A stretch of DNA of 64,000 bases. Source: Methanoculleus marisnigri JR1 (lineage in GTDB: Archaea > Halobacteriota > Methanomicrobia > Methanomicrobiales > Methanoculleaceae). The notes below the pieces were generated by a model. That model was not told the origin of the DNA, did no database searches, and was given only the letters and a program-made list of their open reading frames with translations. Position numbers and translations under genes: made by a program. The DNA lies in contig NC_009051.1 of the NCBI RefSeq assembly GCF_000015825.1, forward strand, positions 1,420,695 through 1,484,694. The letters run 5' to 3'. Shown piece by piece: positions 1 through 7,845 of the stretch. Position 1 is the first letter of the stretch. Every line of letters begins with the position of its first letter.

Positions 1-161
1 GCCGGCGGGCCTACGGGATCGGCGATCCGTCGCTCGCCTACATCTACCTCCTGGACGGGCGCGGCATCATCCGCTGGATGGAGAAAGGGACCGCGACACC
101 AGAAGGCCTCGCCGGCCTGCTCGATAGCGCCGGAACGATACTCGAACCGCTTCTCGCGTGA
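1..161 (+). CDS. C-terminal fragment of a thioredoxin-fold (redoxin-like) protein
   Basis: The window opens inside a reading frame that ends with TGA at 159-161 and shows 52 residues. The segment YIYLLDGRGIIRW followed by a glycine and a final amphipathic stretch resembles the last beta-strands and helix of thioredoxin-like or peroxiredoxin-like proteins, where a 'yLiDrdGiIrw' strand pairs with a C-terminal 'G.....l..ll' helix. No catalytic cysteine is visible because the N-terminal part lies outside the window. The family call rests only on this strand pattern and is tentative. Confidence 0.45.
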   Translation, partial: RRAYGIGDPSLAYIYLLDGRGIIRWMEKGTATPEGLAGLLDSAGTILEPLLA

Positions 162-294
162 CTCACGGCGACGGGCAAAAAGGCGGGACGCGAGCGAGGG
201 CGAGCGTCGCGGCCGCCCGGTCCCTTCCCGGGCTCACAGGGGTTCCGCACACCGGGGCATCTGTTGCCCCGAACAGGTTCCGATAAAAAAAAGG

Positions 295-771
295 TCAGAG
301 GTTCTTCAAGGCAACGATATCGGTCACGCCGGTAAGTTTCCAGATGTTCGAACGCTCTTCGGAGGCGATCGCCTCGATCGGCTCCTCGGGCTTATGGCCG
401 AGCGCCGCAAGGATGTTTTTGGAGAGGCTATGCGCCTTGATCATGTTCACGAACTTCTCCCTGACGAGCTTCTTCTCGATCGCGTCCTCAAGCTGCACCA
501 GGTACCCCTGCATCGTCACGAAGGTGTAGCAGGAGAGGTCGCCGGAATACCTCTCGACCTCGACGGAGACGTACGGGTGCTGCCGGAAGAGGTCGTTCTT
601 CCTGCCGTACTTGGTTGCCAGGAAGTAGAGAAATTTTCCGTCGAAGACGTACAGGAACGGGGCGATATACGGGTATTTTCCCCCCTGAAATGCGATACGG
701 CTGAGAAACCCTTCCTCGATGAGCTTGTCGTACTCCGCCTTGTCCATATTCGGTATCTTCACGATCTCCAT
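295..771 (-). CDS. Pyridoxamine 5'-phosphate oxidase-like FMN-binding protein
   Basis: This 158-residue protein has the split-barrel flavin-binding pattern of the pyridoxamine-phosphate-oxidase-like family: an N-terminal 'eeGFLSRIAFQGGKYPYIAPFLYVFDGKFLYF' strand series, then 'KNDLFRQHPYVSVEVE' and a 'GYLVQLEDAIEKKLV' segment. Such proteins bind FMN or F420 and often act as stress-related reductases; the substrate here is unknown. A much longer open frame runs upstream, but ATG at 771 is chosen because AGGAGG lies seven bases before it and the family similarity begins there. It is divergent from the secreted protein at 1136, with a 364-base gap between them. A second, smaller relative lies at 13147. 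Confidence 0.82.
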   Translation of the reverse strand: MEIVKIPNMDKAEYDKLIEEGFLSRIAFQGGKYPYIAPFLYVFDGKFLYFLATKYGRKNDLFRQHPYVSVEVERYSGDLSCYTFVTMQGYLVQLEDAIEKKLVREKFVNMIKAHSLSKNILAALGHKPEEPIEAIASEERSNIWKLTGVTDIVALKNL

Positions 772-1135
772 CGGGCATCCTCCTATGCCGGTAACCCGTG
801 AGAGTTCATATAAGTTTCCACAAGACGACGCGAAACCTCCGGCAAACATCCGACCAATCCCCGGAATGTCGGTCTTAACGGCCGGGAGCCCCGGCAATGA
901 CTCTTTCGCAGCCGGGATTATGCCCCACTCCCTGCAGGGTTCTGTTGCACCATGAGCGGTCTGCGGGTCTTTTGCCGGCTGCTCCAGGCCACGGCCCCGG
1001 CGACCCGGCCATGCTGCCGGGTATGCAGGGTCGCGGATGGTACAGATGTGCCGGTACCGAAAACGGTTTTGCCGGAGAACTCTTTTTTCTAAACAGAAAA
1101 TATAATAATATTTATATTCATCAACTGAAAGAAAA
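772..1135. promoter_or_regulatory. Divergent intergenic region with an AT-rich promoter for the secreted protein
   Basis: No gene was found in this 364-base gap. Its right end holds an AT-rich block at about 1097-1120 (TATAATAATATTTATATT) in otherwise GC-rich DNA. This fits an archaeal TATA element about 25 bases before the ATG at 1136. There is no Shine-Dalgarno sequence before that ATG, so the transcript may be leaderless. This is inferred from spacing only. Confidence 0.45.
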
Positions 1136-2455
1136 ATGCACATGAGCAAGCACCACCAGAGCGCTCTGATTCTCCTTGGAATTGCCGTCTGCGCGGGATT
1201 CCTCCTCTCCGTACCAGCCGCTGCCGGCTCCGGCCAGGGGCTCACGGTTCTGGAGACGGGAGAGCTGCTGTCGCTCTCGCTCAGGGAGCTTCCGGCGGCA
1301 GAGAACGGATCGGAGCCATCCGGTGATCCTGTACTCCCGGACGAGAACGGTACCCCCGATGTTGTCCCGGTGCTCCCCGAAGACGAGGCTGACCCCGACA
1401 TGCCCGCGGTGACCCCCGACATGGCTCCGGTAACCCCCGACGAGGATAACACCACCGGTGCAGTTCCCGCCCCGACCGGTGCCGACGTCGGCACGGAGCC
1501 GACAATGCCTGCCGGTGAAACCGGCAGTTACGACGACGAACGGCTGGCGGGGTTGGTCGAGACCGCCAGCATACGCCTGATGCGGCTCTCGATGGAGCAC
1601 GCCCACGCCCTCTACCTGCAGGATGAAGATGCCGCCGCTACGGCCGCAGACGACCTGCATGCATTCTCCGTCAGGCTGCTTGGCGAGGTGGAGCCGCTCC
1701 AGGTCTCCCCGGAACGGCAGCCTTTCAAGGACGAATTCGTCAGGTCGCTCGAGGCATACTCCCTGGCAAGCTCGAAACTTCTCGGCTCGACCGATGCCGG
1801 CGAGGATGCCGTTCCGGCGGCCTTCAGTGATCTGGCGGCGGCGTCGGAAAACCTTGAGACGGTCAGCCGCGAGGCCGGCGAGATACAATCCCGTGCACCC
1901 ATGGTGAGCTTCGCCGCCGCGGCGCCCGGCATCCCGGCCGGAACCGGGCCCGCCGTAATTCCGCCCCCAAAAAAGGTGCTCCATCTCCTGGATCGCCATA
2001 CATACGACGATCCGGGCGGCGAGAATATGATCTCGGTGCTCGCCGAGTCCTCCCGAACCGCAACGGCATACCGGGAGGTTCCCGGAAATGAGTCGACACC
2101 GACCGTCGAAGCAGGCGAAGGGCGCACGTTCCTCCTCGTTGCCGTCAAGTCGACCAACCTCGGGCACAAGGGCGACTCCGACCTCTACACCATCGAGGCG
2201 CCCGCAAGGGACGCGTTCGTCCTCGAATACGGGGGAACCACGGTTGCCCCCCTGGATGTTCCGCCCTTCACCACGCTCGGGGAGTCGTTCGACAAAAAGC
2301 CGCTTGAGCGGTACGAATCGCTGAAAGGCTACCTCTACTTCGATGTCCCGGATACGTTCGAGGTCTCGGAAGCGACGCTCAGGGCGGATCTCGGGTATGC
2401 CGGCACCCCGGCCTGGAGACTCGAAGAGAGATCCAGCGACGCGGAAGCGGTATAA
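1136..2455 (+). CDS. Secreted protein with acidic proline-rich linker and DUF4352-like C-terminal domain
   Basis: The 439-residue protein starts with MHMSKHHQ and a clear signal peptide (hydrophobic ALILLGIAVCAGFLLSV, then PAAAGS), so it is exported. Residues about 60-125 form a low-complexity linker rich in Pro, Asp, Glu and Val with repeated 'PVxPDE' or 'TPDM' blocks. A helical middle part (about 130-260) follows. The last 110 residues ('EAGEGRTFLLVAVKSTNLGHKGD...DLYTIEAPARDAFVLEYGG') resemble the beta-sandwich DUF4352 or telomeric-repeat-like extracytoplasmic fold. No enzyme motif is visible. A second ATG at 1142 is an alternative start. It is convergent with the phosphodiesterase at 2483 and separated by 27 bases. 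Function is unknown; a cell-surface role is inferred. Confidence 0.75.
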   Translation: MHMSKHHQSALILLGIAVCAGFLLSVPAAAGSGQGLTVLETGELLSLSLRELPAAENGSEPSGDPVLPDENGTPDVVPVLPEDEADPDMPAVTPDMAPVTPDEDNTTGAVPAPTGADVGTEPTMPAGETGSYDDERLAGLVETASIRLMRLSMEHAHALYLQDEDAAATAADDLHAFSVRLLGEVEPLQVSPERQPFKDEFVRSLEAYSLASSKLLGSTDAGEDAVPAAFSDLAAASENLETVSREAGEIQSRAPMVSFAAAAPGIPAGTGPAVIPPPKKVLHLLDRHTYDDPGGENMISVLAESSRTATAYREVPGNESTPTVEAGEGRTFLLVAVKSTNLGHKGDSDLYTIEAPARDAFVLEYGGTTVAPLDVPPFTTLGESFDKKPLERYESLKGYLYFDVPDTFEVSEATLRADLGYAGTPAWRLEERSSDAEAV

Positions 2456-2482
2456 CCCGCACCACCTCTCTTTTTACCCCCC

Positions 2483-2980
2483 TCAGAGGGAGAGCAGTTC
2501 CACGTTCCGGGTTCCCGTATCCAGCACGGCAACGGTCGGCCGCCCGGTCAGGTACCCGCAGGCCTCTCCGGGATTGACGACCAGCGTCCCGCAGAGCGTT
2601 CTGACCTGCGCCTGGTGGGTATGGCCGTGAACCATGACGTCGAAGGCCTTCCGCACGATGAGCGCCTGCAGGAGTTCCCGGTCATCGCCGTGGAGCAGCC
2701 CTATCGTCATGCCGCCTGCGGTGACGGCGGCAAACGTGCCCCGCAGGCTGAGCCGGTCGTGCTCGGCGAACCGTGCCGAGAGGAGACGGTGATCACCGTC
2801 GTTGTTCCCGAGGACGCCGATCATGGGCGACTGCAGGTTCGCAAGCCGGGGGATGACGAACGGCGAGACGTAATCCCCGGCGTGAAGCACCAGATCTACC
2901 CGTTCCCCGTTCAGCTGTCGTACGGCTGCGTCCACCATCTCGAGGCAGTCATGTGTGTCGGAGAGGATCCCGATGCGCAT
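2483..2980 (-). CDS. YfcE/MJ0936-type metallophosphodiesterase
   Basis: This 165-residue calcineurin-like phosphoesterase carries the family metal-binding motifs in order: MRIGILSDTHD (D-x-H) at the N-terminus, LVLHAGDYV (GD), GVLGNNDGD (GN-D/H), LLHGDD (GH-type) and VMVHGHTHQA (GHTH). YfcE and MJ0936 relatives are two-metal phosphodiesterases active on model substrates, with unsettled natural targets. The open frame extends 35 codons upstream, but the ATG at 2980 fits because the fold begins at the first beta-strand and relatives have this length. It lies tail-to-tail with the secreted protein at 1136. The family call is firm, the cellular role is not. Confidence 0.9.
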   Translation of the reverse strand: MRIGILSDTHDCLEMVDAAVRQLNGERVDLVLHAGDYVSPFVIPRLANLQSPMIGVLGNNDGDHRLLSARFAEHDRLSLRGTFAAVTAGGMTIGLLHGDDRELLQALIVRKAFDVMVHGHTHQAQVRTLCGTLVVNPGEACGYLTGRPTVAVLDTGTRNVELLSL

Positions 2981-3140
2981 GTATGCATCCTTGGGCACCG
3001 TCACGATATATATGGCTGCCCATCGCCGCAGGGGCAGGAGAATGTATCCCTCTATTACGACCCCCAAGGATGCGCTTCTATACACATCTCCCCGGAAATC
3101 AGGAATATTAATACCTAATCCTGCTATTTAAAGCGCAAAA

Positions 3141-3150
3141 TCTTTATAAC
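3141..3150 (+). promoter_or_regulatory. TATA-like element for the small acidic protein
   Basis: TCTTTATAAC follows a purine-rich GCGCAAAA (BRE-like) stretch and sits about 90 bases before the chosen start at 3233. A transcript starting near 3170 would begin at the palindrome at 3172-3185. Position and base composition are the only support. Confidence 0.4.
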
Positions 3151-3171
3151 GATGCCATCCGATACTGGAAT

Positions 3172-3185
3172 GGGAGCATGCTCCC
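3172..3185. promoter_or_regulatory. 14-bp perfect palindrome in the leader
   Basis: GGGAGCATGCTCCC is a perfect palindrome, followed at once by a second imperfect inverted pair (CCGG ... CCGG around AATTATG). It lies where the transcript of the small protein at 3233 would begin, so it could be a repressor site or an RNA hairpin in the leader. No regulator gene is adjacent. Confidence 0.35.
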
Positions 3186-3232
3186 GGAATTATGCCGGGA
3201 GCACAGAACGAATGGATCTGCAGAGGGACAGC

Positions 3233-3403
3233 ATGTGGGCGTACATCAAGTGCTCTGACGGCAGAACAGAGGAGCGGGAGTTTCCTGCAGGGGTATACAT
3301 CGAGATCGGCGACATCCTCGAGGACGGGTCGGTCGTCATCGACGTCCCGTACCCCGACGAGATCGAAGAGGACATGGATTTTCCGGATCTCTACGACGAC
3401 TGA
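3233..3403 (+). CDS. Small acidic conserved-type hypothetical protein
   Basis: The 56-residue protein begins MWAYIKCSDGRTEE and ends in a strongly acidic tail (DEIEEDMDFPDLYDD). The open frame extends upstream to an ATG at 3152, but ATG 3233 is preferred because AGAGGG lies about six bases before it and the upstream codons overlap the palindromic leader. The composition suggests a small beta-rich domain; no motif is recognised. It is convergent with the USP-GNAT gene ending at 3422. An alternative start is ATG 3212 (MDLQRDS). Confidence 0.6.
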   Translation: MWAYIKCSDGRTEEREFPAGVYIEIGDILEDGSVVIDVPYPDEIEEDMDFPDLYDD

Positions 3404-3421
3404 AACTGACGGGGAGAACCG

Positions 3422-4660
3422 TTATCGCCGGAACCAGCCTGCGGCCCGGCGCATCGGCTGGACGTTCGCCCCCTCCATCTCCCCCAGGGCAAATGCGAAC
3501 CTTGCCCGGATCGTCGGCGGAAGGTCGCTCTCGGGTATCGATATGAATCCATACTCCCCGTAGAAGTCGACGAGGTTTCTGACCGAGTGCATGTACAGGG
3601 TATCATGCTGGCACGCCTCGACGAGTGCGTCCATCGCCCGCCGGGCATATCCCCGACCCCGGAACCTGGCGGGGGTGAAGACGCCGTCCACCTCATAGCC
3701 GTCCGGGTGCCGGCGGCACCGGGCGACGGAGACCAGCGTGCCGCCGACAAAGACCCCGAATATCCGATCCGTCTTCGGGTTCGCCTTCAACTCGTGGTAA
3801 TCGAGCCAGATCTCTTCTGCGAGCCCGAACTCTTCGCTCCTGAGTTCCCGGGTCTCGATCTCCAGGCAGATAGAGACCGCCAGCACCAGCACCGGCTGTT
3901 TTACGCACCCTATAACGGCACTCGTGACGCTCCCGAGCGGTGCGGCTCCCGCAGCGTCACGCCTCCCTATGCGCGGGATGGCAACCAGGGATGCGCCGAT
4001 CTCGTCCGCCACGGCGCAGATGGTGCGTGCCGGATCCCCGGTCCGTACCAGCGGCTCGAGTTCCCGCCCGGAGGGCGACAGACTGTCTTTCAGGGCGGCG
4101 AGCCGGCCGCCGGTCTCCCGTTCGGCCTCCGAACGCCCGGGTTCGACGACGTGCAGGAGTGCCCACGTCCCGTCCCCGGCAACACCCTTGAGGAGCGAGC
4201 GGACTTCGGGTGCCGGGTCCGCAAGATCGGTCGGCACCAGCAGCCGCGAGAAGAGCGCCTGCCTGTCACCTGCCGTCGATTGCGGTACGATCAGGACGTG
4301 CACCCGGGCGTCCCGGAGCACGGTGGCCGCAACGTTGCCGGAGAAGAGGTTCCGGAGAAGCCCCTGGTCTCTGACTCCCATTGCTACCAGGTTCGCCCCC
4401 GTCGCCAGGGCGGTCCGGAGGATCCTCGCCGGGAGATCAGTCCCGTCATCCTCCGCAACCACCACCTCGACGGGGAAGCCCTGCCGCTGCACCAGTTCCC
4501 GCATCCGGCGGAGCGCATCCTCATCGGCAGACGAGAGGGCTGCCGATCTTTGGGCGTGGACGAGGACGACCTCGCGGACGCCCGGAACCTCGCCGACCCG
4601 CTCCGCCATGGTGACGGAGGCCGCGGAGAAGTCTGTCGGAATAAGCACCTTTGCAAACAT
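3422..4660 (-). CDS. Fusion of two universal-stress domains with a GNAT acetyltransferase
   Basis: The 412-residue protein has three parts. Residues 1-127 are a UspA domain (KVLIPTDFS ... NLVAMGVRDQGLLRNLFSGNVAATVL). Residues 138-262 are a second UspA domain (RLLVPTDL ... SLVAIPRIGR, AAPLGSVTSAVI). Residues about 265-405 are a GNAT acetyltransferase with the acetyl-CoA loop RFRGRGYARRAM at 332-343 and 'YMHSVRNLVDFYGEYGF' near the end. The ATG at 4660 is nine bases downstream of the stop of the sensor-kinase gene, so the two are probably co-transcribed. USP domains bind ATP or other nucleotides and GNAT domains acetylate amines, so a stress-responsive acetyltransferase gated by nucleotide is a reasonable but untested reading. 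The acetyl acceptor is unknown. Confidence 0.85.
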   Translation of the reverse strand: MFAKVLIPTDFSAASVTMAERVGEVPGVREVVLVHAQRSAALSSADEDALRRMRELVQRQGFPVEVVVAEDDGTDLPARILRTALATGANLVAMGVRDQGLLRNLFSGNVAATVLRDARVHVLIVPQSTAGDRQALFSRLLVPTDLADPAPEVRSLLKGVAGDGTWALLHVVEPGRSEAERETGGRLAALKDSLSPSGRELEPLVRTGDPARTICAVADEIGASLVAIPRIGRRDAAGAAPLGSVTSAVIGCVKQPVLVLAVSICLEIETRELRSEEFGLAEEIWLDYHELKANPKTDRIFGVFVGGTLVSVARCRRHPDGYEVDGVFTPARFRGRGYARRAMDALVEACQHDTLYMHSVRNLVDFYGEYGFISIPESDLPPTIRARFAFALGEMEGANVQPMRRAAGWFRR

Positions 4661-4669
4661 TCTTCTGCC

Positions 4670-6115
4670 TCAGATTATCCGGTATCCAGCCGGGGGCACG
4701 TGTATCTCGAACCTCGCCCCCCTGCCGGGCGTTCCGGTCTCCCGGATTGTCATGTTCGTGATGGCAAGGATCTCCCGGACGAGGAAGAGCCCGAGCCCGC
4801 CCTCGATGCCGACACCGTAGTCAAAGATCTGCTCCTTCTCCGCTTCGGGAATTCCCACGCCGTCATCCTCGATAGAGATCACGAGCCCGTCGTCCAGGAT
4901 CCGGTAGGTGATGACGACCGACGATACAGTCTTCCCGTGCCGGGCGGCGTTCTCCAGCAGGTTCGAAAAGACCCGGTCGAGCATCGGATCGGCGAAGACC
5001 TCGAGCCGCTCTACCCAGGAACGAACCGATATTCCGGGAAGCACCAGACGCGACGTCACCTCCCAGATCACCTTCTGAACTGGCTGCCAGCCCGACGGCC
5101 GGAGGCCGAGATCCTGGTAGTCCCGGGTGATCTCTGCACGCCGCTGCACCACCCGAGCGTCCTCTTCCAGGCTCCGGAGATACCGGTGGATACCAGGGTC
5201 GTCGAACTCCCGCATCCCTCCGGCGATCCGCTCGAGGAGTCCCGATACTGCCGCGGCGAGATCGCTCCGGGTGAGATGGCCCAGCATATTCAGTTTGGCG
5301 TTCGTCCGGCGGAGTGCGTCTTCGGCGTTCTTCCGGGCGGTGATATCGACGAGCGTGAGGACGATCCGCTCGCCCGGGAGCCGGCCGGCTGATACGAGCA
5401 CCTGGACGGCTGTTCCGTCGATTCGGAGAAGCACTGTCTCGTAGTCATAGAGGGTTCCACTGCGGTCGATATCCGCCGCTAGCGTTTCCCAGGCTTCTGG
5501 ATCTTCGAAGAACCCGGCGACGTGCTTCCCGACCAGATCCTTCGTCGTGAAGCCGAGGAGCGCGGCGCCCACGTAGTTCGTCTCCTCGATCTGCGGCCCG
5601 GACTCGCCGGGGGCAATGATGAACGTTCCCGCCTCCGAGTTATCGAAGATCCCCCGGTACCGTTCTTCCTGCTCCCGCAGCCGGAGAGAGAGGAACGACA
5701 CGACGGTGCCGACGGCGGCGAAGACTACCGCCCGCGAGAGCGCCGAGACGACCGCTCCGGCCTCTCCCCCGGTGAAGGGCAGGGCCAGCGCCAGGTACCC
5801 GAGAGCCAGGGCAAGCGAGAAGAGGATTCCGCGGCGGGGGAACCAGTAGGCGGCAAGGACGATCGGCAGGTACAGCAGGTGCGGGAGGACGATGGTGACG
5901 CCGGCAAGGAGGCCGGCGGCGTTTGCGATGAAGGCAACGAGAACCGATGCGGCAACCAGGAGGAGCCGGGTATCCCGGATTGCGGATCGGCGGCTGTACG
6001 AGGTCAGGCTGACCCCCCCCGGATACAGGTGCGCCACGCAACCGATGCGCCGGATCTCCGGCCGGGTGAGATCGCTCCACGGCATGCTCTCTGCATAGTC
6101 CTCTATAAGGCGCAT
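4670..6115 (-). CDS. Membrane PAS sensor histidine kinase-like protein lacking the usual phospho-accepting His
   Basis: This 481-residue protein has about four membrane segments at residues 45-145 (LLLVAASVLVAFIANAAGLL, VLPHLLYLPIVLAAYW, LFSLALALGYLALAL, AVVFAAVGTVVSFL), a PAS domain (about 150-265, 'RYRGIFDNSEAGTFII'), a dimerisation helix and a C-terminal HATPase domain with N-box (LLENAARHG), G1 (EDDGVGI) and G2 (EGGLGLFLV). In related methanogen kinases the dimerisation helix carries TRHD with the phosphorylated His; here it reads LGHLTRSDLAAAV, so Ser takes that place. A histidine four residues earlier is the only nearby candidate. The ATP-binding boxes look intact. It is followed directly by the USP-USP-GNAT gene, a likely partner. 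Confidence 0.85.
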   Translation of the reverse strand: MRLIEDYAESMPWSDLTRPEIRRIGCVAHLYPGGVSLTSYSRRSAIRDTRLLLVAASVLVAFIANAAGLLAGVTIVLPHLLYLPIVLAAYWFPRRGILFSLALALGYLALALPFTGGEAGAVVSALSRAVVFAAVGTVVSFLSLRLREQEERYRGIFDNSEAGTFIIAPGESGPQIEETNYVGAALLGFTTKDLVGKHVAGFFEDPEAWETLAADIDRSGTLYDYETVLLRIDGTAVQVLVSAGRLPGERIVLTLVDITARKNAEDALRRTNAKLNMLGHLTRSDLAAAVSGLLERIAGGMREFDDPGIHRYLRSLEEDARVVQRRAEITRDYQDLGLRPSGWQPVQKVIWEVTSRLVLPGISVRSWVERLEVFADPMLDRVFSNLLENAARHGKTVSSVVITYRILDDGLVISIEDDGVGIPEAEKEQIFDYGVGIEGGLGLFLVREILAITNMTIRETGTPGRGARFEIHVPPAGYRII

Positions 6116-6255
6116 TGACTTCCGGCCATTAAAAGGGGTATGGTCGGCGGGCGCGGGCAGTCAGGTGCCGGGAGACTTCCGTCCCGCGAGAATACGGCCA
6201 TGCAAAGACATATGCCATCCGTTTCGCCATTACTGATCATAATCGGGGAAGTACC

Positions 6256-7845
6256 ATGAAGATCTCACTCCTCCAGGTGAACACAGTCGTCGGCGACCTC
6301 GCCGGCAACGCCGGCCGGATTGCGGCGGGCACACGCGAGGCGGCCCGCCACCGACCGGACCTGATCGTCGCCCCGGAACTCTCCCTGACCGGCTGCCCGC
6401 CCCGGGATCTGCTCCTGCAGGCGGGGTTCATAACCCGGAGCCTCGCCGTCCTGGATGACCTGGCCGCCGGGCTCGCGGATGCCCCACCGGTGCTCGTCGG
6501 TTTCGCCGAGCCGAACCCCGCCGGAACCGGCCGACCGCTCTTCAACGCCGCCGCCCTCCTCCGGGACGGGGAGGTGCGGGGGACGTTCCGGAAAACCGCA
6601 ATCTCCGGCAGCTTCGATGAAGGCCGCTACTTCGAGCCGGCGGCCGGGAGCCCCGGGACATTCCACCTCGGCGAGAGAACGGTCGGGGTCGCCATCGGCG
6701 AGGAGATCCGGTGCGGCGGAGAGGTGCCGGACGTGATCGTGAACCTCTCTGCGTCGCCGTTCGTCATCGGAAGACAGTGCCTGCGCGAGGAGATGTTCTC
6801 CCGGGCCGCGAAGGAGAACCGGGTCGCGATCGTCTCGGCAAACCTCGTCGGCGGGAACGACGACCTGGTCTTCGACGGCCGGAGCGTTGCTTTTTCCGCA
6901 GACGGAACCCTCATCGCCCGCGGTGCGGCTTTTGCCGAGGAGATCGTAACCATCGATCTCGCCCGCCCCGCCCCGCAGGCGGTCGCTCCCGACGACCAGG
7001 GGCCCGAGTCCGAGATCTGGCGGGCGCTGGTGCTCGGCACCCGCGACTACGTCCATAAGTGCGGATTTAGATCCGTCCATCTCGGTCTCTCCGGCGGGAT
7101 TGACTCCTCGCTCGTGGCCGCCGTCGCCGCCCGGGCGCTCGGGCAGGAGAACGTCCTCGGGGTGCTCCTCCCCTCTCCCCACACCTCCGCGGAGAGCATC
7201 GAGGATGCCCGGGAACTTGCGGCGAACCTTGGTATCCGGGTGCAGTGCATCCCGATTGCTCCTATGATGGAGGCGTTCGACAGCGGCCTCGCGGACGTCT
7301 TCGCGGGGCTTGCCCCCGACATCACCGAGGAGAACCTGCAGGCCAGGATCCGGGCGACGGTTCTGATGGCACTCGCGAACAAGTTCGGCTCCATGCTCCT
7401 CTCGACCGGGAACAAGTCGGAGGTCGCGGTCGGCTACTGCACCCTCTATGGGGATGCGGCGGGGGGGCTCTCCGTGATCGCGGACGTCCCGAAGGGGATG
7501 GTCTACCGGATTGCCCGGTGGCTGAACGCCGAACGCCCCGTCATCCCCGAGAGGGTGCTCAAAAAACCCCCCTCAGCGGAGCTCCGGCCCGGCCAGACCG
7601 ACCAGGAGATCCTTCCTCCCTACGACCTCCTCGACGCGATCCTTCACCGTCTTATCGACTGTCTCGAGTCGCCCGACGAGATCATCGCCGCCGGGTATCC
7701 CGAAGAGACCGTCCGGGAGGTCGCCGGAATGGTCGAGCGGGCTGAGTTCAAGCGCAGGCAGGCCCCGCCCGGGATAAAAGTGACCGACAGGGCGTTTTCC
7801 ACCGACTGGCACATGCCGATCGCCGCGAAACCCTGGTGGCGGTGA
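6256..7845 (+). CDS. nadE: NAD+ synthetase with N-terminal nitrilase-like domain
   Basis: The 529-residue protein joins a nitrilase/amidase-fold domain (1-about 240) to an NAD synthetase domain with the ATP-pyrophosphatase loop LGLSGGIDSS (277-285) and the family stretch LLSTGNKSEVAVGYCTLYGD. It catalyses the last step of NAD synthesis, ATP-dependent amidation of nicotinic acid adenine dinucleotide. In glutamine-using enzymes the amidase triad is Glu, Lys, Cys. Glu41 (APELSLTG) and Lys113 (FRKTA) are present, but the segment normally reading ICED reads IGEE (147-150), so the catalytic Cys is Gly148. The enzyme may therefore use free ammonia. A cysteine at 153 is the only nearby alternative. 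The stop codon overlaps the start of the next gene. Confidence 0.92.
   Translation: MKISLLQVNTVVGDLAGNAGRIAAGTREAARHRPDLIVAPELSLTGCPPRDLLLQAGFITRSLAVLDDLAAGLADAPPVLVGFAEPNPAGTGRPLFNAAALLRDGEVRGTFRKTAISGSFDEGRYFEPAAGSPGTFHLGERTVGVAIGEEIRCGGEVPDVIVNLSASPFVIGRQCLREEMFSRAAKENRVAIVSANLVGGNDDLVFDGRSVAFSADGTLIARGAAFAEEIVTIDLARPAPQAVAPDDQGPESEIWRALVLGTRDYVHKCGFRSVHLGLSGGIDSSLVAAVAARALGQENVLGVLLPSPHTSAESIEDARELAANLGIRVQCIPIAPMMEAFDSGLADVFAGLAPDITEENLQARIRATVLMALANKFGSMLLSTGNKSEVAVGYCTLYGDAAGGLSVIADVPKGMVYRIARWLNAERPVIPERVLKKPPSAELRPGQTDQEILPPYDLLDAILHRLIDCLESPDEIIAAGYPEETVREVAGMVERAEFKRRQAPPGIKVTDRAFSTDWHMPIAAKPWWR

Noticed and set aside
3587-5392. Plus-strand 601-codon open frame
   Set aside because: Antisense shadow of the USP-GNAT and kinase genes in GC-rich DNA; Pro/Arg/Asp-rich without motifs.
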